The notes under the pieces are model-generated. The model saw only the letters and a list, made by a program, of their open reading frames with translations. It did not search any database and was not told the DNA's origin. Made by a program: the position numbers and the translations under genes. Below are positions 27,598-37,154 of a DNA stretch of 64,000 bases, in pieces (position 1 is the first letter of the stretch; every line of letters starts with the position of its first letter). Source of the DNA: Nevskia sp. GTDB lineage: Bacteria > Pseudomonadota > Gammaproteobacteria > Nevskiales > Nevskiaceae. The stretch covers positions 372,001 to 436,000 of the forward strand of contig NZ_JAKFUM010000010.1 in NCBI RefSeq assembly GCF_021732705.1, in the 5' to 3' direction.

Positions 27598-28158
27598 ATG
27601 AGAATCATCCTGCTGGGCGCACCCGGCTCCGGCAAAGGCACGCAAGGCGAAAAGCTCGTCGCGCACTTCGGCATTCCGAAGATTTCCACCGGCGACGCGC
27701 TGCGCGCGGCAGTCAAGGCCGGCACCGAACTCGGCAGGAAGGCGAAAGCGGTGATGGATGCCGGCCAGCTCGTCGCGAACGAGATCGTGATCGGCATCGT
27801 CGAGGAACGCCTCGGTCAGGATGACGCCAAGAAGGGCTTCATCCTGGACGGCTTCCCGCGCAACACGGCGCAGGCCGAAGTGCTGGACGCGATGCTCGTG
27901 CGCCTCGGCCAGCCGCCGATTTCCCGCGCCGTGCATCTGGCCGTGGCCGATGAGGAAATCATCGCTCGCCTGCTCGACCGCGCGCAGAAGGAAGGCCGCG
28001 ACGACGACAAGGAAGACGTGATCCGGCACCGCATCGAGGTCTACAACGCCGAAACCCGGCCGCTGCTTGACTACTACGCCGCGCAGGGCAAGGTCACCAG
28101 CGTCGACGGCATCGGCACGATGGACCAGATCTTCGGTCGCATCACGGCCGTGCTCTGA
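27598..28158 (+). CDS. adk: Adenylate kinase Adk (short form)
   Basis: Interconverts ATP, AMP and ADP. The P-loop GAPGSGKGTQ, the AMP-binding ISTGDALRAAV and the signature FILDGFPRNTAQA are all present. The protein has 186 residues. The LID is short (GRDDDKEDVIRHR), without the zinc-type or extended lid of the 214-residue enzymes. This short form is the one found in xanthomonads and fits the taxonomic guess. It faces rnd across a terminator. Confidence 0.96.
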   Translation: MRIILLGAPGSGKGTQGEKLVAHFGIPKISTGDALRAAVKAGTELGRKAKAVMDAGQLVANEIVIGIVEERLGQDDAKKGFILDGFPRNTAQAEVLDAMLVRLGQPPISRAVHLAVADEEIIARLLDRAQKEGRDDDKEDVIRHRIEVYNAETRPLLDYYAAQGKVTSVDGIGTMDQIFGRITAVL

Positions 28159-28201
28159 GCTCCGCATGCCGGGCCACGGCCCGGCTGCCGCACTGAGCGC
28201 C

Positions 28202-28224
28202 AAAGCCCGGGAAACCGGGCTTTT
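28202..28224. terminator. Bidirectional terminator between adk and rnd
   Basis: GCCCGG-GAAA-CCGGGC with AAA before and TTTT after, between convergent genes. Confidence 0.82.
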
Positions 28225-28247
28225 CCGTGTCAGGCGACTGCTTCGGC

Positions 28248-29390
28248 CTACAAGCGCGCCAGCAGCGCCTCGCCGGCCACGTCGCGTCGCCAGCCACTCA
28301 GCACCGTCGCGTCCGACCCGGCCCCGAAGCGCACCAGCGATTCCAGATCGGCCCGCGGCGCGATCAACGACACCGGCAGATTCAGGCTTTCGGCGATCGT
28401 CTTGAGCACCTCCTGCAGGCGCTTGAGGCGCGACTTCTCGGCTTCGGTCAGCGGTTCGTCGAGCGTCAGCGTCGGGCCGCCGGCGCCATCCTGTGCCGCT
28501 TCGATCAGTTCCAGCAGCGCACGGCCATGGCGTTCGAGCGTCTTCGGCTGCAGCGCCCTCAGTGCCACGAGTTCATCCGGATCGCGCGGGCAGCGCTCGG
28601 CGAGGCGATACAGCGCATCGTCATCGAGAATCCACTTGCGCGGCCGGTCGCGCTCCTGCGCGATCTGCTCGCGCCAGCCGGCAAGCGCCACGGCGACGCG
28701 CTGCGCGGTCGGCGCGAGACGGGCCAGACCCTTGAGCCGCTTCCACGCATCCTGCGGCGGATTGCGGTAGCGCGCCGGGTCCGCCAGCCGCGTGCAGTCC
28801 TCGACCAGCCAGCCATAGCGGCCACGGGCGTTCAGCTCGTCGACCAGCCGCGGATAGATGTCGGCCAGATGGCGGACATCGGCAGCGGCATACGCCAGTT
28901 CCGGGCCGGTCAGCGGGCGGCGCGACCAGTCGGTCCGGGTCAGGCTCTTGTCGAGCTTCAGGCCGAGCAGTTTCTCGACCAGCGCGGCGTAACCGAGCTG
29001 ATCGCCGTAGCCGAGGAGTGCCGCGGCGATCTGGGTATCGAACAGCGGCTCGCTGCGGGCATCGCCCAGCCGCACGAGGATTTCGAGATCCTGCGACGCG
29101 GCGTGGAAGACCTTGGTGACGGCCGTCGAGGCCAGCATCGACCACAGCGGCGCAAGGCCTGCGCCGGCCAGCGCCAGGCTGTCGATGCAGACGTCGGTTT
29201 CGCCATCGCCGACCTGCACCAGGCACAGGATCGGGTGGTAGGTGTCCTCGCGCAGGAATTCGGTATCCAGCGCCAGCCACGGGCAGCGCTTCCAGCCCTC
29301 GATGCGCGCGGCCAGCGCGTCCGGGGTGACGATCAACTCGACAGCAGGGTTCAAGGCGGCATCTCGCAGTTCAGGCGCCGAGTTTCGCAT
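28248..29390 (-). CDS. rnd: Ribonuclease D
   Basis: 3'-5' exoribonuclease of the DEDD family that trims tRNA precursors. It has 380 residues. The exonuclease motifs are WLALDTEFLRE (Exo I, Asp and Glu), VFHAASQDLEIL (Exo II) and LAYAAADVRHLADIY (Exo III, with Tyr, so DEDDy). An HRDC domain follows at about residues 215-295. Length and order agree with Escherichia coli RNase D. Convergent with adk. Confidence 0.93.
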   Translation of the reverse strand: MRNSAPELRDAALNPAVELIVTPDALAARIEGWKRCPWLALDTEFLREDTYHPILCLVQVGDGETDVCIDSLALAGAGLAPLWSMLASTAVTKVFHAASQDLEILVRLGDARSEPLFDTQIAAALLGYGDQLGYAALVEKLLGLKLDKSLTRTDWSRRPLTGPELAYAAADVRHLADIYPRLVDELNARGRYGWLVEDCTRLADPARYRNPPQDAWKRLKGLARLAPTAQRVAVALAGWREQIAQERDRPRKWILDDDALYRLAERCPRDPDELVALRALQPKTLERHGRALLELIEAAQDGAGGPTLTLDEPLTEAEKSRLKRLQEVLKTIAESLNLPVSLIAPRADLESLVRFGAGSDATVLSGWRRDVAGEALLARL

Positions 29391-29524
29391 GATCGACCGA
29401 TGATTCCTGTGGCATTCGCGGTCACCATCCGAGACGCGATGCCACCGCGGTGCGCGCAGCCACGGCTCGCGGCGAGGCCCGGCGCTTAGAATGTCGCACC
29501 CCTTTTCCGCACCTCCCGTCCACC

Positions 29525-30136
29525 ATGCTGAATCAGGCGTTCGCCACGACGCTGAAAATCCTGCTGTTCCGTGCCGGTCCCGAAGATTTTCCGTACTCGG
29601 AAGACCCAGCGCTGAGCCGCGCCTGCATCACGATCTCGGTGCTGGCCAGTGCCGCGATGTTCGGCGCATCGGCAACGCCGCTGATGGCGCTCGCGGCCGG
29701 GGCTGTGGCCGCGGCCGGCGCCTCGATGTTCGTGCGCACGACCTTGCGGCTGCGCGGGCTCGACAGCCGCTTCCAGCAGACCCGCAACGCGCTGCTGGCC
29801 ACGACTTCGGTGCTGCTGCTGATGATGCTGTGGCCGACGCTGGCGATGCTGCCGGCGATCAACGCCTTCCTCGAAACGGTGAAGACCGCGCAGCAGGCGC
29901 AGCCGGATCCGGCCGTGGTCGTTCTTCCGCCGGACAAGCTGCCGGTACTGCCGGCCGGGCCGTCGATGCTGCTGAAAATCCTGCCCCTGTGGTTCTACTT
30001 CCAGACTGCCCACATCCTGCGCCGCGCGGCCGACCTTGGCCCCGTGCTCAGCGGGCTGCTGGCAATGCTGTGCATCTTCAACGTGCTGCTGCTGGTGCTG
30101 TTTTCGGCCCAGTTGCTGGCGCCTATCCTCGGCTGA
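29525..30136 (+). CDS. Integral membrane protein of unknown function
   Basis: Protein of 203 residues with about four membrane segments (around 33-72, two close helices; 90-112; 145-162; 178-200). A loop rich in Pro, Gln and Val lies in the middle (QQAQPDPAVVVLPPDKLP). I do not recognise a family. A region before the first helix (FRAGPEDFPYSEDP) is acidic. It lies ten bases upstream of mpl on the same strand, so the two are likely cotranscribed. That proximity alone does not show a cell-wall function. Confidence 0.75.
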   Translation: MLNQAFATTLKILLFRAGPEDFPYSEDPALSRACITISVLASAAMFGASATPLMALAAGAVAAAGASMFVRTTLRLRGLDSRFQQTRNALLATTSVLLLMMLWPTLAMLPAINAFLETVKTAQQAQPDPAVVVLPPDKLPVLPAGPSMLLKILPLWFYFQTAHILRRAADLGPVLSGLLAMLCIFNVLLLVLFSAQLLAPILG

Positions 30137-30146
30137 GCGCGCCACC

Positions 30147-31514
30147 ATGCATCTGCACATCCTCGGCATCTGCGGCACGTTCATGGCCGGCATCGCCGCC
30201 CTCGCCCGCGAGGCCGGCCATACCGTCACCGGCTCCGACGCCAACGGCTGGCCGCCGATGTCGACGCAACTCGAAGCACTCGGCATCGCCGTGATGCCGG
30301 GTTACAAGCCCGAGCATCTGCAACCGGCGCCGGATGTCGTGGTCGTCGGCAATGTCGTCACCCGCGGCAATGCGGCGATGGAGTACGTGCTGAATGCCGG
30401 CCTGCCGTACGTCTCCGGCCCGCAATGGCTGGCCGAGAACGTGCTCGCTGGCCGTCATGTGCTGGCCGTCGCCGGCACCCACGGGAAAACCACGACCACC
30501 TCGCTGCTGGCCTGGCTGCTCGATCAGGCCGGGCTCGAGCCGGGCTTTCTGGTCGGCGGCGTGCCGGTGAACTTCGGCGTCTCGGCACGGCTCGGCCGCG
30601 GCCGGTGTTTCGTCATCGAGGCCGACGAGTACGACACGGCGTTCTTCGACAAGCGCTCGAAGTTCGTCCACTACCGGCCGCGCACGGCGATCCTGAACAA
30701 CCTCGAGTACGACCACGCCGACATCTTCCCGGACCTGGCGGCCATCGAGCGCCAGTTTCATCACCTGATCCGCACCGTGCCCGGTCAGGGCCGGCTCATC
30801 GTCAACGCACAGGACGTGAACCTGCCGCGCGTGCTTGACCTGGGCGTCTGGAGCGAAGTCGACTGGTTCGATGGCAGCGGTCACGACGCACGCGGCTGGT
30901 CGGCGCAGCGCAACGATCGCGGCTTCACGCTGCTGCAGCACGGCCTGCCGCTCGGCGAGGCCGTCACGCCACTGGCCGGGCCGCACAATCGGGCGAACGC
31001 CGTCGCCGCGATCGCGGCGGCGAACCACGTCGGCGTGACGCCAGCCGCCGCGCTGCGCGGCCTCGAAAGCTTTCGCGGCATCAAACGCCGGCTGGAACTG
31101 CTCGGTACCGTCAACGGCATCGAAGTGTTCGACGACTTCGCCCATCACCCGACCGCGATCGAAGTGACCATCGCGGCGTTGCGCGAGCGTTCGGCGACCG
31201 GCCGCATTCTCGCCGTGCTCGAACCGCGCTCGAACACGATGCGCCTCGGCGGGCATGCCGGCGGTGATCTCGCGGCCAGCCTGCGCGATGCCGACCTCGC
31301 CTTCGTCTATGCCCGCAGCGATCTGAAGTGGGATGCCGCGAGCGCCCTCGCCCCCGTCGGCGAACGGCTGCGCCTGCATCCGGCGTTCGATGCCCTGCTT
31401 GCGGCCATCGCCGACGAAGCCCGTCCGGGCGATCGGGTGCTGGTGATGTCCAACGGCGACTTCGGTGGTCTGCACCGGCAGTTGCTGCAGGCGCTTTCGG
31501 TGAAGTTTCCGTGA
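30147..31514 (+). CDS. mpl: UDP-N-acetylmuramate:L-Ala-gamma-D-Glu-meso-DAP ligase Mpl
   Basis: Mur-ligase family enzyme that attaches recycled murein tripeptide to UDP-MurNAc. It has 455 residues. Recognisable parts are the N-terminal HILGICGTFMAGIAALAREAGH, the ATP-binding VAGTHGKTTTTSLLAWLL, NNLEYDHADIFPD, and the C-terminal VFDDFAHHPTAIE and VLEPRSNTMRLG typical of Mpl rather than MurC. It belongs functionally with ampD elsewhere in the window. Its own upstream partner is a membrane protein of unknown role. Confidence 0.95.
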   Translation: MHLHILGICGTFMAGIAALAREAGHTVTGSDANGWPPMSTQLEALGIAVMPGYKPEHLQPAPDVVVVGNVVTRGNAAMEYVLNAGLPYVSGPQWLAENVLAGRHVLAVAGTHGKTTTTSLLAWLLDQAGLEPGFLVGGVPVNFGVSARLGRGRCFVIEADEYDTAFFDKRSKFVHYRPRTAILNNLEYDHADIFPDLAAIERQFHHLIRTVPGQGRLIVNAQDVNLPRVLDLGVWSEVDWFDGSGHDARGWSAQRNDRGFTLLQHGLPLGEAVTPLAGPHNRANAVAAIAAANHVGVTPAAALRGLESFRGIKRRLELLGTVNGIEVFDDFAHHPTAIEVTIAALRERSATGRILAVLEPRSNTMRLGGHAGGDLAASLRDADLAFVYARSDLKWDAASALAPVGERLRLHPAFDALLAAIADEARPGDRVLVMSNGDFGGLHRQLLQALSVKFP

Positions 31515-31619
31515 ACTCCGATGGCTGCGGCACCGCGACCGTCACGCCCTGATGTCGAGCATTGATTGCGGCAATCGAAGCACGACGCAAATCCGACGCG
31601 AATCAGCCGCAGTGCAGCA

Positions 31620-31648
31620 TTGGGTAGTCCCACGGATGTGGTTATGAT
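31620..31648 (+). promoter_or_regulatory. Predicted sigma-70 promoter for the DUF4394 lipoprotein
   Basis: TTGGGT (31620-31625) and TATGAT (31643-31648) are exactly 17 bases apart, giving a leader of about 125 bases before the start at 31779. Prediction by eye. Confidence 0.55.
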
Positions 31649-31778
31649 CGGGATTCAGGGCGTCCGAGTGCGACAGTTTTCTGCGGCCGGCCGTCAAGCT
31701 AATCCAGACAACACGCGGCAACGTATCAACGCGCGCGGCAGTGTGTGCTGCCCGCGAACACTTTCCAGGAGAAAAGCG

Positions 31779-34250
31779 ATGGCCAAGCGTCAAATGCAGT
31801 GGTGTCTTGCAGCGGGTGTGATCTTCCTCGCCGGCTGCGACAACGATGCACCGTTCCTCCCGCCACCGCCCCCGACGCCGCCGCCGCCGGTCACCACCAA
31901 CAGCTACATCGTCACCAGCGCCAATCGCCTGCTCGGCGTCAATCTGGCGACGCCGGGCACGATCGCCGTCAGCAACTCGATTACTGGCCTCGCCGCCGGC
32001 GAAACGATCGCCGACATCTCGTTCCGCCCGAATGACGGCCTGCTGTATGGCCTCGTCGTCGGTGCCGCCGGCGCCGGCCGCATCGTCACCATCTCGCCGA
32101 CCACGGGCGCGCTGACCGCGGTGTCGACGCTCGTTGCCGACCCGACCGACACCACCGCGCCGTACACCGCGCTGAGCGGTGCCCGCTTCGGCATCGACTT
32201 CAACCCGGTTCCGGACCGCCTGCGCGTCGTGTCCAACACGGGGCAGAGCCTGCGCATCAACGTCGCGAACGGCGCCACGATCACCGACACGGCGCTCAAC
32301 GGTGCCGCGACCGGCGCCACCGGTGCGGCGTACACCAATGCCTTCAATGCCGCGTGCCGCACGCAGCTGTTCGTGATCGACCCGGCGACCGACCGCGTCT
32401 ACCTGCAGAACCCGCCGAATGACGGCGTGCTGAACTCGATCGGTGCGCTTGGCGTCGACGCGACCAGCGTCAACGGCTTCACCATCTCGACCAGCGCCAC
32501 CGGCGCCAACACCGCGTTCGCCGTGCTGACCACTGCCGCATCGACCGGCGTCTACTCGATCAACACCGGCACCGGTGCCGCCACGCTGGCCTCGACGCTG
32601 ACCCTGAACGCCGGCGAAAGCGCGATCGGCTTCGCGACCCGCGCCCAGACCGCCACGCCTGCCCAGGCGGCCGGCGAACTGTTTGGCCTGACCAACGCCA
32701 ACGGCTATGTCACGTTCATGCGTGGCTCCCCGAACAAGCTCTGCACCAGCGGCGCCGTCACCGGCCTGCCGACCGGTGTCGACCTGCTCGGCCTCGACAC
32801 CCGCCCGGTCACCGGCGGCCTCGTCGCGCTGGCCAGCAACAGCAGCCTGTTCACCGTCACCACGGCCGGCGTCGCCGCACCGCTGTGCCCGCTCGCCGCC
32901 GATCCGACCGACACCACGCTGCCGTTCTCGGCGCTGACCGCCGGTGCCAACTTCGGCGTCGGCTTCAATCCGGTTCCGGACCGCCTGCGCGTGACCGGCA
33001 GCGATGGCAGCAACCTGCGCATCAACACGACGCCGGCGGCCTCGGGCGCCTGCCTCGTGATCACCGACACCACCATCAGCGGCCCGGCCGGCACCGTGGC
33101 CACGGGCGCGGCGTACACCAACGCCATCCCGACCGCCAACGTGACCACGCTGTACGCGATCGACAGTGGCAATGATGCGCTGGTCCGCATCGGCGCCAAC
33201 CCGGCGAACGGCATCGCCAACGATCCGGGCAATCCGAACAGCGGCGTCGCCGTGGCGATCGGCAGCCTCGGCATCGGCGACATCACCGCCGTCAACGGTT
33301 TCGTCATCGACGGCCGCAACAACAACGCGCTGCTCGCAGCCGTGGCCGGCACCGCGACCGGCTCGTCGGTGTACAACGTCAACCTGACCACGGGTGCCGC
33401 GACCTCGGCGGGCACTGTCGGCGGTGGCGCCGGCACGGCGGCGGCTCCGCCGCTGCGCGGTCTGGCACTGACCGGCGGCACGACGCTGAACGTCTACGCC
33501 GTCACCACCGACAACCGTCTGGTGTCGTTCAGCCAGGCCAACAACCTGTTCACGCCGAACGCGGTGGCCGATGTCGCGATCACCGGCCTCAGCGCTGGCG
33601 AGCAGGTGGTCGGCATCGACTTCCGCCCGGCCAATGGCCTGCTGTACGGCGTGAGCTCGCTGAACCGGATCTACACGATCAACACCTCGACCGGTCTGGC
33701 CACGCTCGCGTCGACGCTGGTTGCCGACAGCACCGACTTGACCGTGCCGTTCACGGCGCTGCCGGCCGGCGCCAACTTCGGTGCCGACTTCAATCCGGTG
33801 GTCGATCGTCTGCGCGTGATTTCGAGCACGGCCGCGAACCTGCGCATCAACGTCGCGAACGGTGCCACCATCACCGACACCGATCTGACGGCGACCAACC
33901 TCGTGGGCGCGGCGTACACCAACAACTTCGCGGGCACCACGGCCACGCAGCTGTTCGATGTCGACGCCACGACGCTGTACCTGCAGAACCCGCCGAATGA
34001 CGGTGTCGTGACGGCGGTCGGCCCGCTCGGTGTCACCGCCAACGGCGACGTCGGCTTCGACATCACCGGCGGCGCCAACGGTCTGGTGTTGGCGGCGATC
34101 CGGACCGGTGCCGGCACGGGTCCGTCGGACCTGTACCGCATCAACCTGACCACCGGTGCTGCCACCCTGGTCAACGCCGGCGCCGGTGCCTCGCGCATCG
34201 GTCTGACGACGACGCAGCAGATCCGCAGCATCGCGATCGACGTTCGCTGA
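31779..34250 (+). CDS. Lipoprotein with three DUF4394 repeats
   Basis: Predicted lipoprotein of 823 residues. The signal peptide ends in the lipobox LAGC (Cys at about residue 20), followed by a Pro-rich spacer (PPPPPTPPPP). Three tandem DUF4394 units then follow (about 37-280, 298-550 and 570-823). Each contains the marks GLLYG or a variant, FNPVPDRLRV (FNPVVDRLRV in the third), LRIN and, in two units, YLQNPPNDGV. The repeats look like propeller-type blades, but no structure is claimed. Function is unknown. The start at 31779 follows AGGAG. Surface exposure is likely because no retention signal is evident. Confidence 0.85.
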   Translation: MAKRQMQWCLAAGVIFLAGCDNDAPFLPPPPPTPPPPVTTNSYIVTSANRLLGVNLATPGTIAVSNSITGLAAGETIADISFRPNDGLLYGLVVGAAGAGRIVTISPTTGALTAVSTLVADPTDTTAPYTALSGARFGIDFNPVPDRLRVVSNTGQSLRINVANGATITDTALNGAATGATGAAYTNAFNAACRTQLFVIDPATDRVYLQNPPNDGVLNSIGALGVDATSVNGFTISTSATGANTAFAVLTTAASTGVYSINTGTGAATLASTLTLNAGESAIGFATRAQTATPAQAAGELFGLTNANGYVTFMRGSPNKLCTSGAVTGLPTGVDLLGLDTRPVTGGLVALASNSSLFTVTTAGVAAPLCPLAADPTDTTLPFSALTAGANFGVGFNPVPDRLRVTGSDGSNLRINTTPAASGACLVITDTTISGPAGTVATGAAYTNAIPTANVTTLYAIDSGNDALVRIGANPANGIANDPGNPNSGVAVAIGSLGIGDITAVNGFVIDGRNNNALLAAVAGTATGSSVYNVNLTTGAATSAGTVGGGAGTAAAPPLRGLALTGGTTLNVYAVTTDNRLVSFSQANNLFTPNAVADVAITGLSAGEQVVGIDFRPANGLLYGVSSLNRIYTINTSTGLATLASTLVADSTDLTVPFTALPAGANFGADFNPVVDRLRVISSTAANLRINVANGATITDTDLTATNLVGAAYTNNFAGTTATQLFDVDATTLYLQNPPNDGVVTAVGPLGVTANGDVGFDITGGANGLVLAAIRTGAGTGPSDLYRINLTTGAATLVNAGAGASRIGLTTTQQIRSIAIDVR

Positions 34251-34319
34251 CGATGGTCCCGGGTTCGCGGCGCATCGCGAACCCGGCATTCGAAGTCGCG
34301 GCTGACTTCGCCGCCTGAC

Positions 34320-34350
34320 AAAAGGCCGATCCGCAAGGATCGGCCTTTTT
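34320..34350. terminator. Bidirectional terminator after the DUF4394 gene
   Basis: A 9-bp stem GGCCGATCC-GCAA-GGATCGGCC flanked by AAAA and TTTTT, between convergent genes. Confidence 0.92.
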
Positions 34351-34445
34351 CGTGGGCGATGCGTGTGCAGGCTCGCGCGAGCGCCGTGACGGTGATTCGC
34401 GTGCGATGCCGCGGGCGGAAGCGCCCGGCCCGTTCACCGCAGCGC

Positions 34446-35168
34446 TCAGAACGCGCGCGGCAGCTGCTGATGCAGTTCGAAGCACATGATCGACAGGAAC
34501 GCCGCCAGCCCGAGATACAGCGCGGCGTAGGACGTGCGGGTTTCGGCGTCCACCGCGTAGTAGGTCTGCTGCTCCGGCGTGCGGATGCCGCGCCAGGCTT
34601 CGACGACTTTCGGCCAGGCCAGCAGCGCCATCAGGATCAGCAGCGGGCTTGGCCGCCAGAAGAACAGGCCGATCAGCAGCGGCGTGCCGAGCAGCCAGAT
34701 GCGCGGCGAGATCACGGCCGTGATCCGGCCGCCATCGAATGGCGATACCGGAATCAGATTGAAAAGATTGAGGAAGAACCCGGCATAGGCCAAGGCCAGC
34801 AGCAGCGAGCTGCCGGTTTCCCGCGCGGCGTAGTAGCAGAGCAGCGCGCCGAAGGTGCCGGCCAAGGGCCCGGCCATGCCGATGTAGGCCTCGGTTTCCG
34901 CGTCGTGCGGCAACTGCTTGAGCTGGATCCAGGCCCCGACGAACGGGATGAAGGTTGGTGCGCCGACCTCCAGTCCGCGGCGGCGAGCCGCAAGGAAATG
35001 GCCCATCTCGTGGACGAAGATCAGCCCGACGAAGCCCGCCGCGTACCACCAGCCGAACAGGAACGAATACGCGACGACGGAAATCAGCATCGTCCCGCCC
35101 GTCAACAGCAGCTTCCCGAACTTCGCGCCCTTCAGCAGCAGAAACAGGCCTGACAGCAGCGCGGCCAT
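34446..35168 (-). CDS. Site-2 protease (M50) family membrane metalloprotease
   Basis: Multi-spanning protein of 240 residues. The zinc motif HExxH is present as FVHEMGHFLAARR, and the second conserved motif is NLIPVSPFDGG, holding the third ligand Asp. No PDZ domain is present, so it is not RseP. It belongs to the compact M50 group whose substrates are mostly unknown. The start lies one base after the stop of the upstream DUF2167 gene, a near-certain cotranscription. That partner has a C-terminal membrane segment and could be substrate or regulator; this is inference. Confidence 0.87.
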   Translation of the reverse strand: MAALLSGLFLLLKGAKFGKLLLTGGTMLISVVAYSFLFGWWYAAGFVGLIFVHEMGHFLAARRRGLEVGAPTFIPFVGAWIQLKQLPHDAETEAYIGMAGPLAGTFGALLCYYAARETGSSLLLALAYAGFFLNLFNLIPVSPFDGGRITAVISPRIWLLGTPLLIGLFFWRPSPLLILMALLAWPKVVEAWRGIRTPEQQTYYAVDAETRTSYAALYLGLAAFLSIMCFELHQQLPRAF

Positions 35169-35169
35169 G

Positions 35170-36162
35170 TCAGGCCTTGCGGCCGGCGAACACCTTGCGG
35201 AACAGGGCGGCGGCGCCGGCCAGCGCCAGCACGATGATCTTGGCGAACTTCGCGAAGAAGGCGCCGGCCAGTGCCAGCAGGCCAAGTTTCTTCGCCGCGA
35301 TGCCGCCCACCAGCGCGGCAAGCCCGTATTCGGCGACCTTGTCGGTCGACGCATTGAAATCGGCGTAGCGCTTGCCATCGTCGAAGCTGACCGCCGACAG
35401 CAGGGTCCGCGCGGCCGGCTTCTCGTCCTCGACCTTCGACGCCGACGTGATCAGGTTCATCGAGATGTAGCCTTCGCGGCCGAGCACATAGGTGTTGTAG
35501 TTGACCGTGGCGTCGGAGCCGGGCTGGGCGCCGATGTCGCGCGCCTCCGCCGACCAGACCAGACGCTGCGTGACGGCGTCGTACGCGGGCGGTTCGACCC
35601 AGCGGGTGACCTCGATCGGCGGATAGCCGAGCTTCTCGCGGCGCTCGTTGTTCGCCTTCGTGCCGTCCTTCAGGTTCTGCAGCAGTTCGTCGGCCTTCCA
35701 GTGCTTGGCGTCGTCATCCTTGATGTAGCCGGCAGCGGCGAAGTCGACCGACATCAGCCACTGCGCGTCATCGTTGCCGACCGGAAAGATCAGGCCGATG
35801 AACTGCTCGCTGACGGAATTGCCGAGCGCTTCCATCAGCGTCGTCGCTTCCTTGACCGGCACGAAGCCATAACCTTCCGGCAGCGCGAGATGCGCCTGAT
35901 CGCGCAGCGCGATCGACTGCGGTCCGCGCTGCAAGGCCGCGGCGGCCGCTTCCCACGCCGCCTCGGCCGGATTGCTGGCCGCGGCCGCGCCGTCATCCGC
36001 CGCGCGCACGTCCGCAAAGCCGCCAAGGCCCGAGAACAGGCCGAGCACCAGCATCGTCACCAGCGCGCCCGCGATGCGGCGCAAGCCGGGTCCGGCCGCT
36101 GCCCGCGGCTGCGCGGCGCCCGCGCGGCGGGCAGGAAGAGGCATTGCGTTCGATCGCTCCAT
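35170..36162 (-). CDS. DUF2167 family membrane-anchored protein
   Basis: Protein of 330 residues. An N-terminal hydrophobic stretch (about 30-52, with a possible cleavage after DVRAAD) suggests export. The DUF2167 domain (about 75-300) is recognisable by LPEGYGFVPV, GYIKDDDAKHWKADELL, GYPPIEVTRWVEPPAYD and VNYNTYVLGREGYISMNL. A C-terminal hydrophobic segment (about 295-325) ends in a basic tail. Function is unknown. GGAG lies six bases before the ATG at 36162; an internal ATG at 36144 is an alternative. Paired with the M50 protease immediately downstream. Confidence 0.85.
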   Translation of the reverse strand: MERSNAMPLPARRAGAAQPRAAAGPGLRRIAGALVTMLVLGLFSGLGGFADVRAADDGAAAASNPAEAAWEAAAAALQRGPQSIALRDQAHLALPEGYGFVPVKEATTLMEALGNSVSEQFIGLIFPVGNDDAQWLMSVDFAAAGYIKDDDAKHWKADELLQNLKDGTKANNERREKLGYPPIEVTRWVEPPAYDAVTQRLVWSAEARDIGAQPGSDATVNYNTYVLGREGYISMNLITSASKVEDEKPAARTLLSAVSFDDGKRYADFNASTDKVAEYGLAALVGGIAAKKLGLLALAGAFFAKFAKIIVLALAGAAALFRKVFAGRKA

Positions 36163-36338
36163 GATTCGCTCCGGTGCAGCGTGGCGTCGCGCACCGGCAG
36201 AACGATGCCGGCGCGCGGGATGGGGATGCCCGGCCGGGCATCGGGGTTCGAGCATAGCGAGGCTCATGGAACTGCCACCGAGACGCCGGTCACGCTGGGC
36301 AACGGGCATCGCCACGGCAGCAGTGCCGCCACGCGTGC

Positions 36339-37154
36339 TCAGTCGGCAAAGGTCGGCGCGCGCTTCTGCAGGAAGGCGCCGACCGCTTCGGCGAGATCGT
36401 CGGAAACCAGCATCGCGGCGTTCCAGCCGGCGGCGTATTCCAGCCCTTCGGCCACCGTGTGATCGCGCGAATACAGCAGGTTCTTCTTGATGCCGCGCAG
36501 GGTCAGCGGCGACTTCGCGGCCAGACTTCTGGCCAGCGCATCGACATGCGCGTGCAGCGCCTCGGCGGTGGCGAACGCTTCGCTGACCAGCCCGATCTTC
36601 TCGGCCTTGGCACCGGTGAAGGTCTCGCCGGTGTAGGTCAGTTCGGTCAACCGGCCGTGGCCGATGATCGGCGCCAGCCGCTGCAGGGTGCCGACATCGG
36701 CGACCACCGCGAGATCGACTTCCTTGATGCAGAACTTGGCGTCGACGGTGGAATAGCGCAGGTCGCAGGCCGAAGCCAGATCGACGCCGCCACCGACGCA
36801 GGCGCCCTGAATCTCGGCGATCACCGGCACCCGGATGTTCTCGATCGCGGTCAGGCTGTTCTGCGCCCACAGGATCCAGTCGCGCAGGCTTTCGCGCGCG
36901 CGCGCCGGGCAGCCCGGCTTCAGCACCTTGGCCGACAGCGAATGGAGCACTTCCAGATCGATGCCGGCGGTGAAATGGCGGCCGGCACCGGTGAGGATCA
37001 CGACCCGCACCTGCGGCTGCGCGTTCAGCCACGCGGCGGCCTGCGGCAGCTCGGCCCACATCGGCTCCGACATCGCGTTGGCCTTGTCCGGGCGATTGAG
37101 GATCAGCCGCGCAACCGGGCCGTCGAGTTCGATCTTCAGGGTCGTGTAGTTCAT
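36339..37154 (-). CDS. Crotonase family protein, dienoyl-CoA isomerase type
   Basis: Enoyl-CoA hydratase/isomerase fold, 271 residues. The oxyanion-hole regions are GRHFTAGIDL and IQGACVGGGVDLASACDLRY. It resembles delta3,5-delta2,4-dienoyl-CoA isomerase (ECH1). The three acidic residues of that enzyme are present: Asp in GGVDLA, then Glu and Asp in CIKEVDLAVVADVGTLQRL. It would allow beta-oxidation of odd-position unsaturated fatty acids. No other beta-oxidation genes are adjacent. The substrate assignment is by motif only. Confidence 0.85.
   Translation of the reverse strand: MNYTTLKIELDGPVARLILNRPDKANAMSEPMWAELPQAAAWLNAQPQVRVVILTGAGRHFTAGIDLEVLHSLSAKVLKPGCPARARESLRDWILWAQNSLTAIENIRVPVIAEIQGACVGGGVDLASACDLRYSTVDAKFCIKEVDLAVVADVGTLQRLAPIIGHGRLTELTYTGETFTGAKAEKIGLVSEAFATAEALHAHVDALARSLAAKSPLTLRGIKKNLLYSRDHTVAEGLEYAAGWNAAMLVSDDLAEAVGAFLQKRAPTFAD

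Noticed and set aside
31542-34289. Long minus-strand frame opposite the DUF4394 lipoprotein
   Set aside because: Repetitive Arg/Gly/Asp sequence reflecting the repeats of the plus-strand gene; no start signal or domain.
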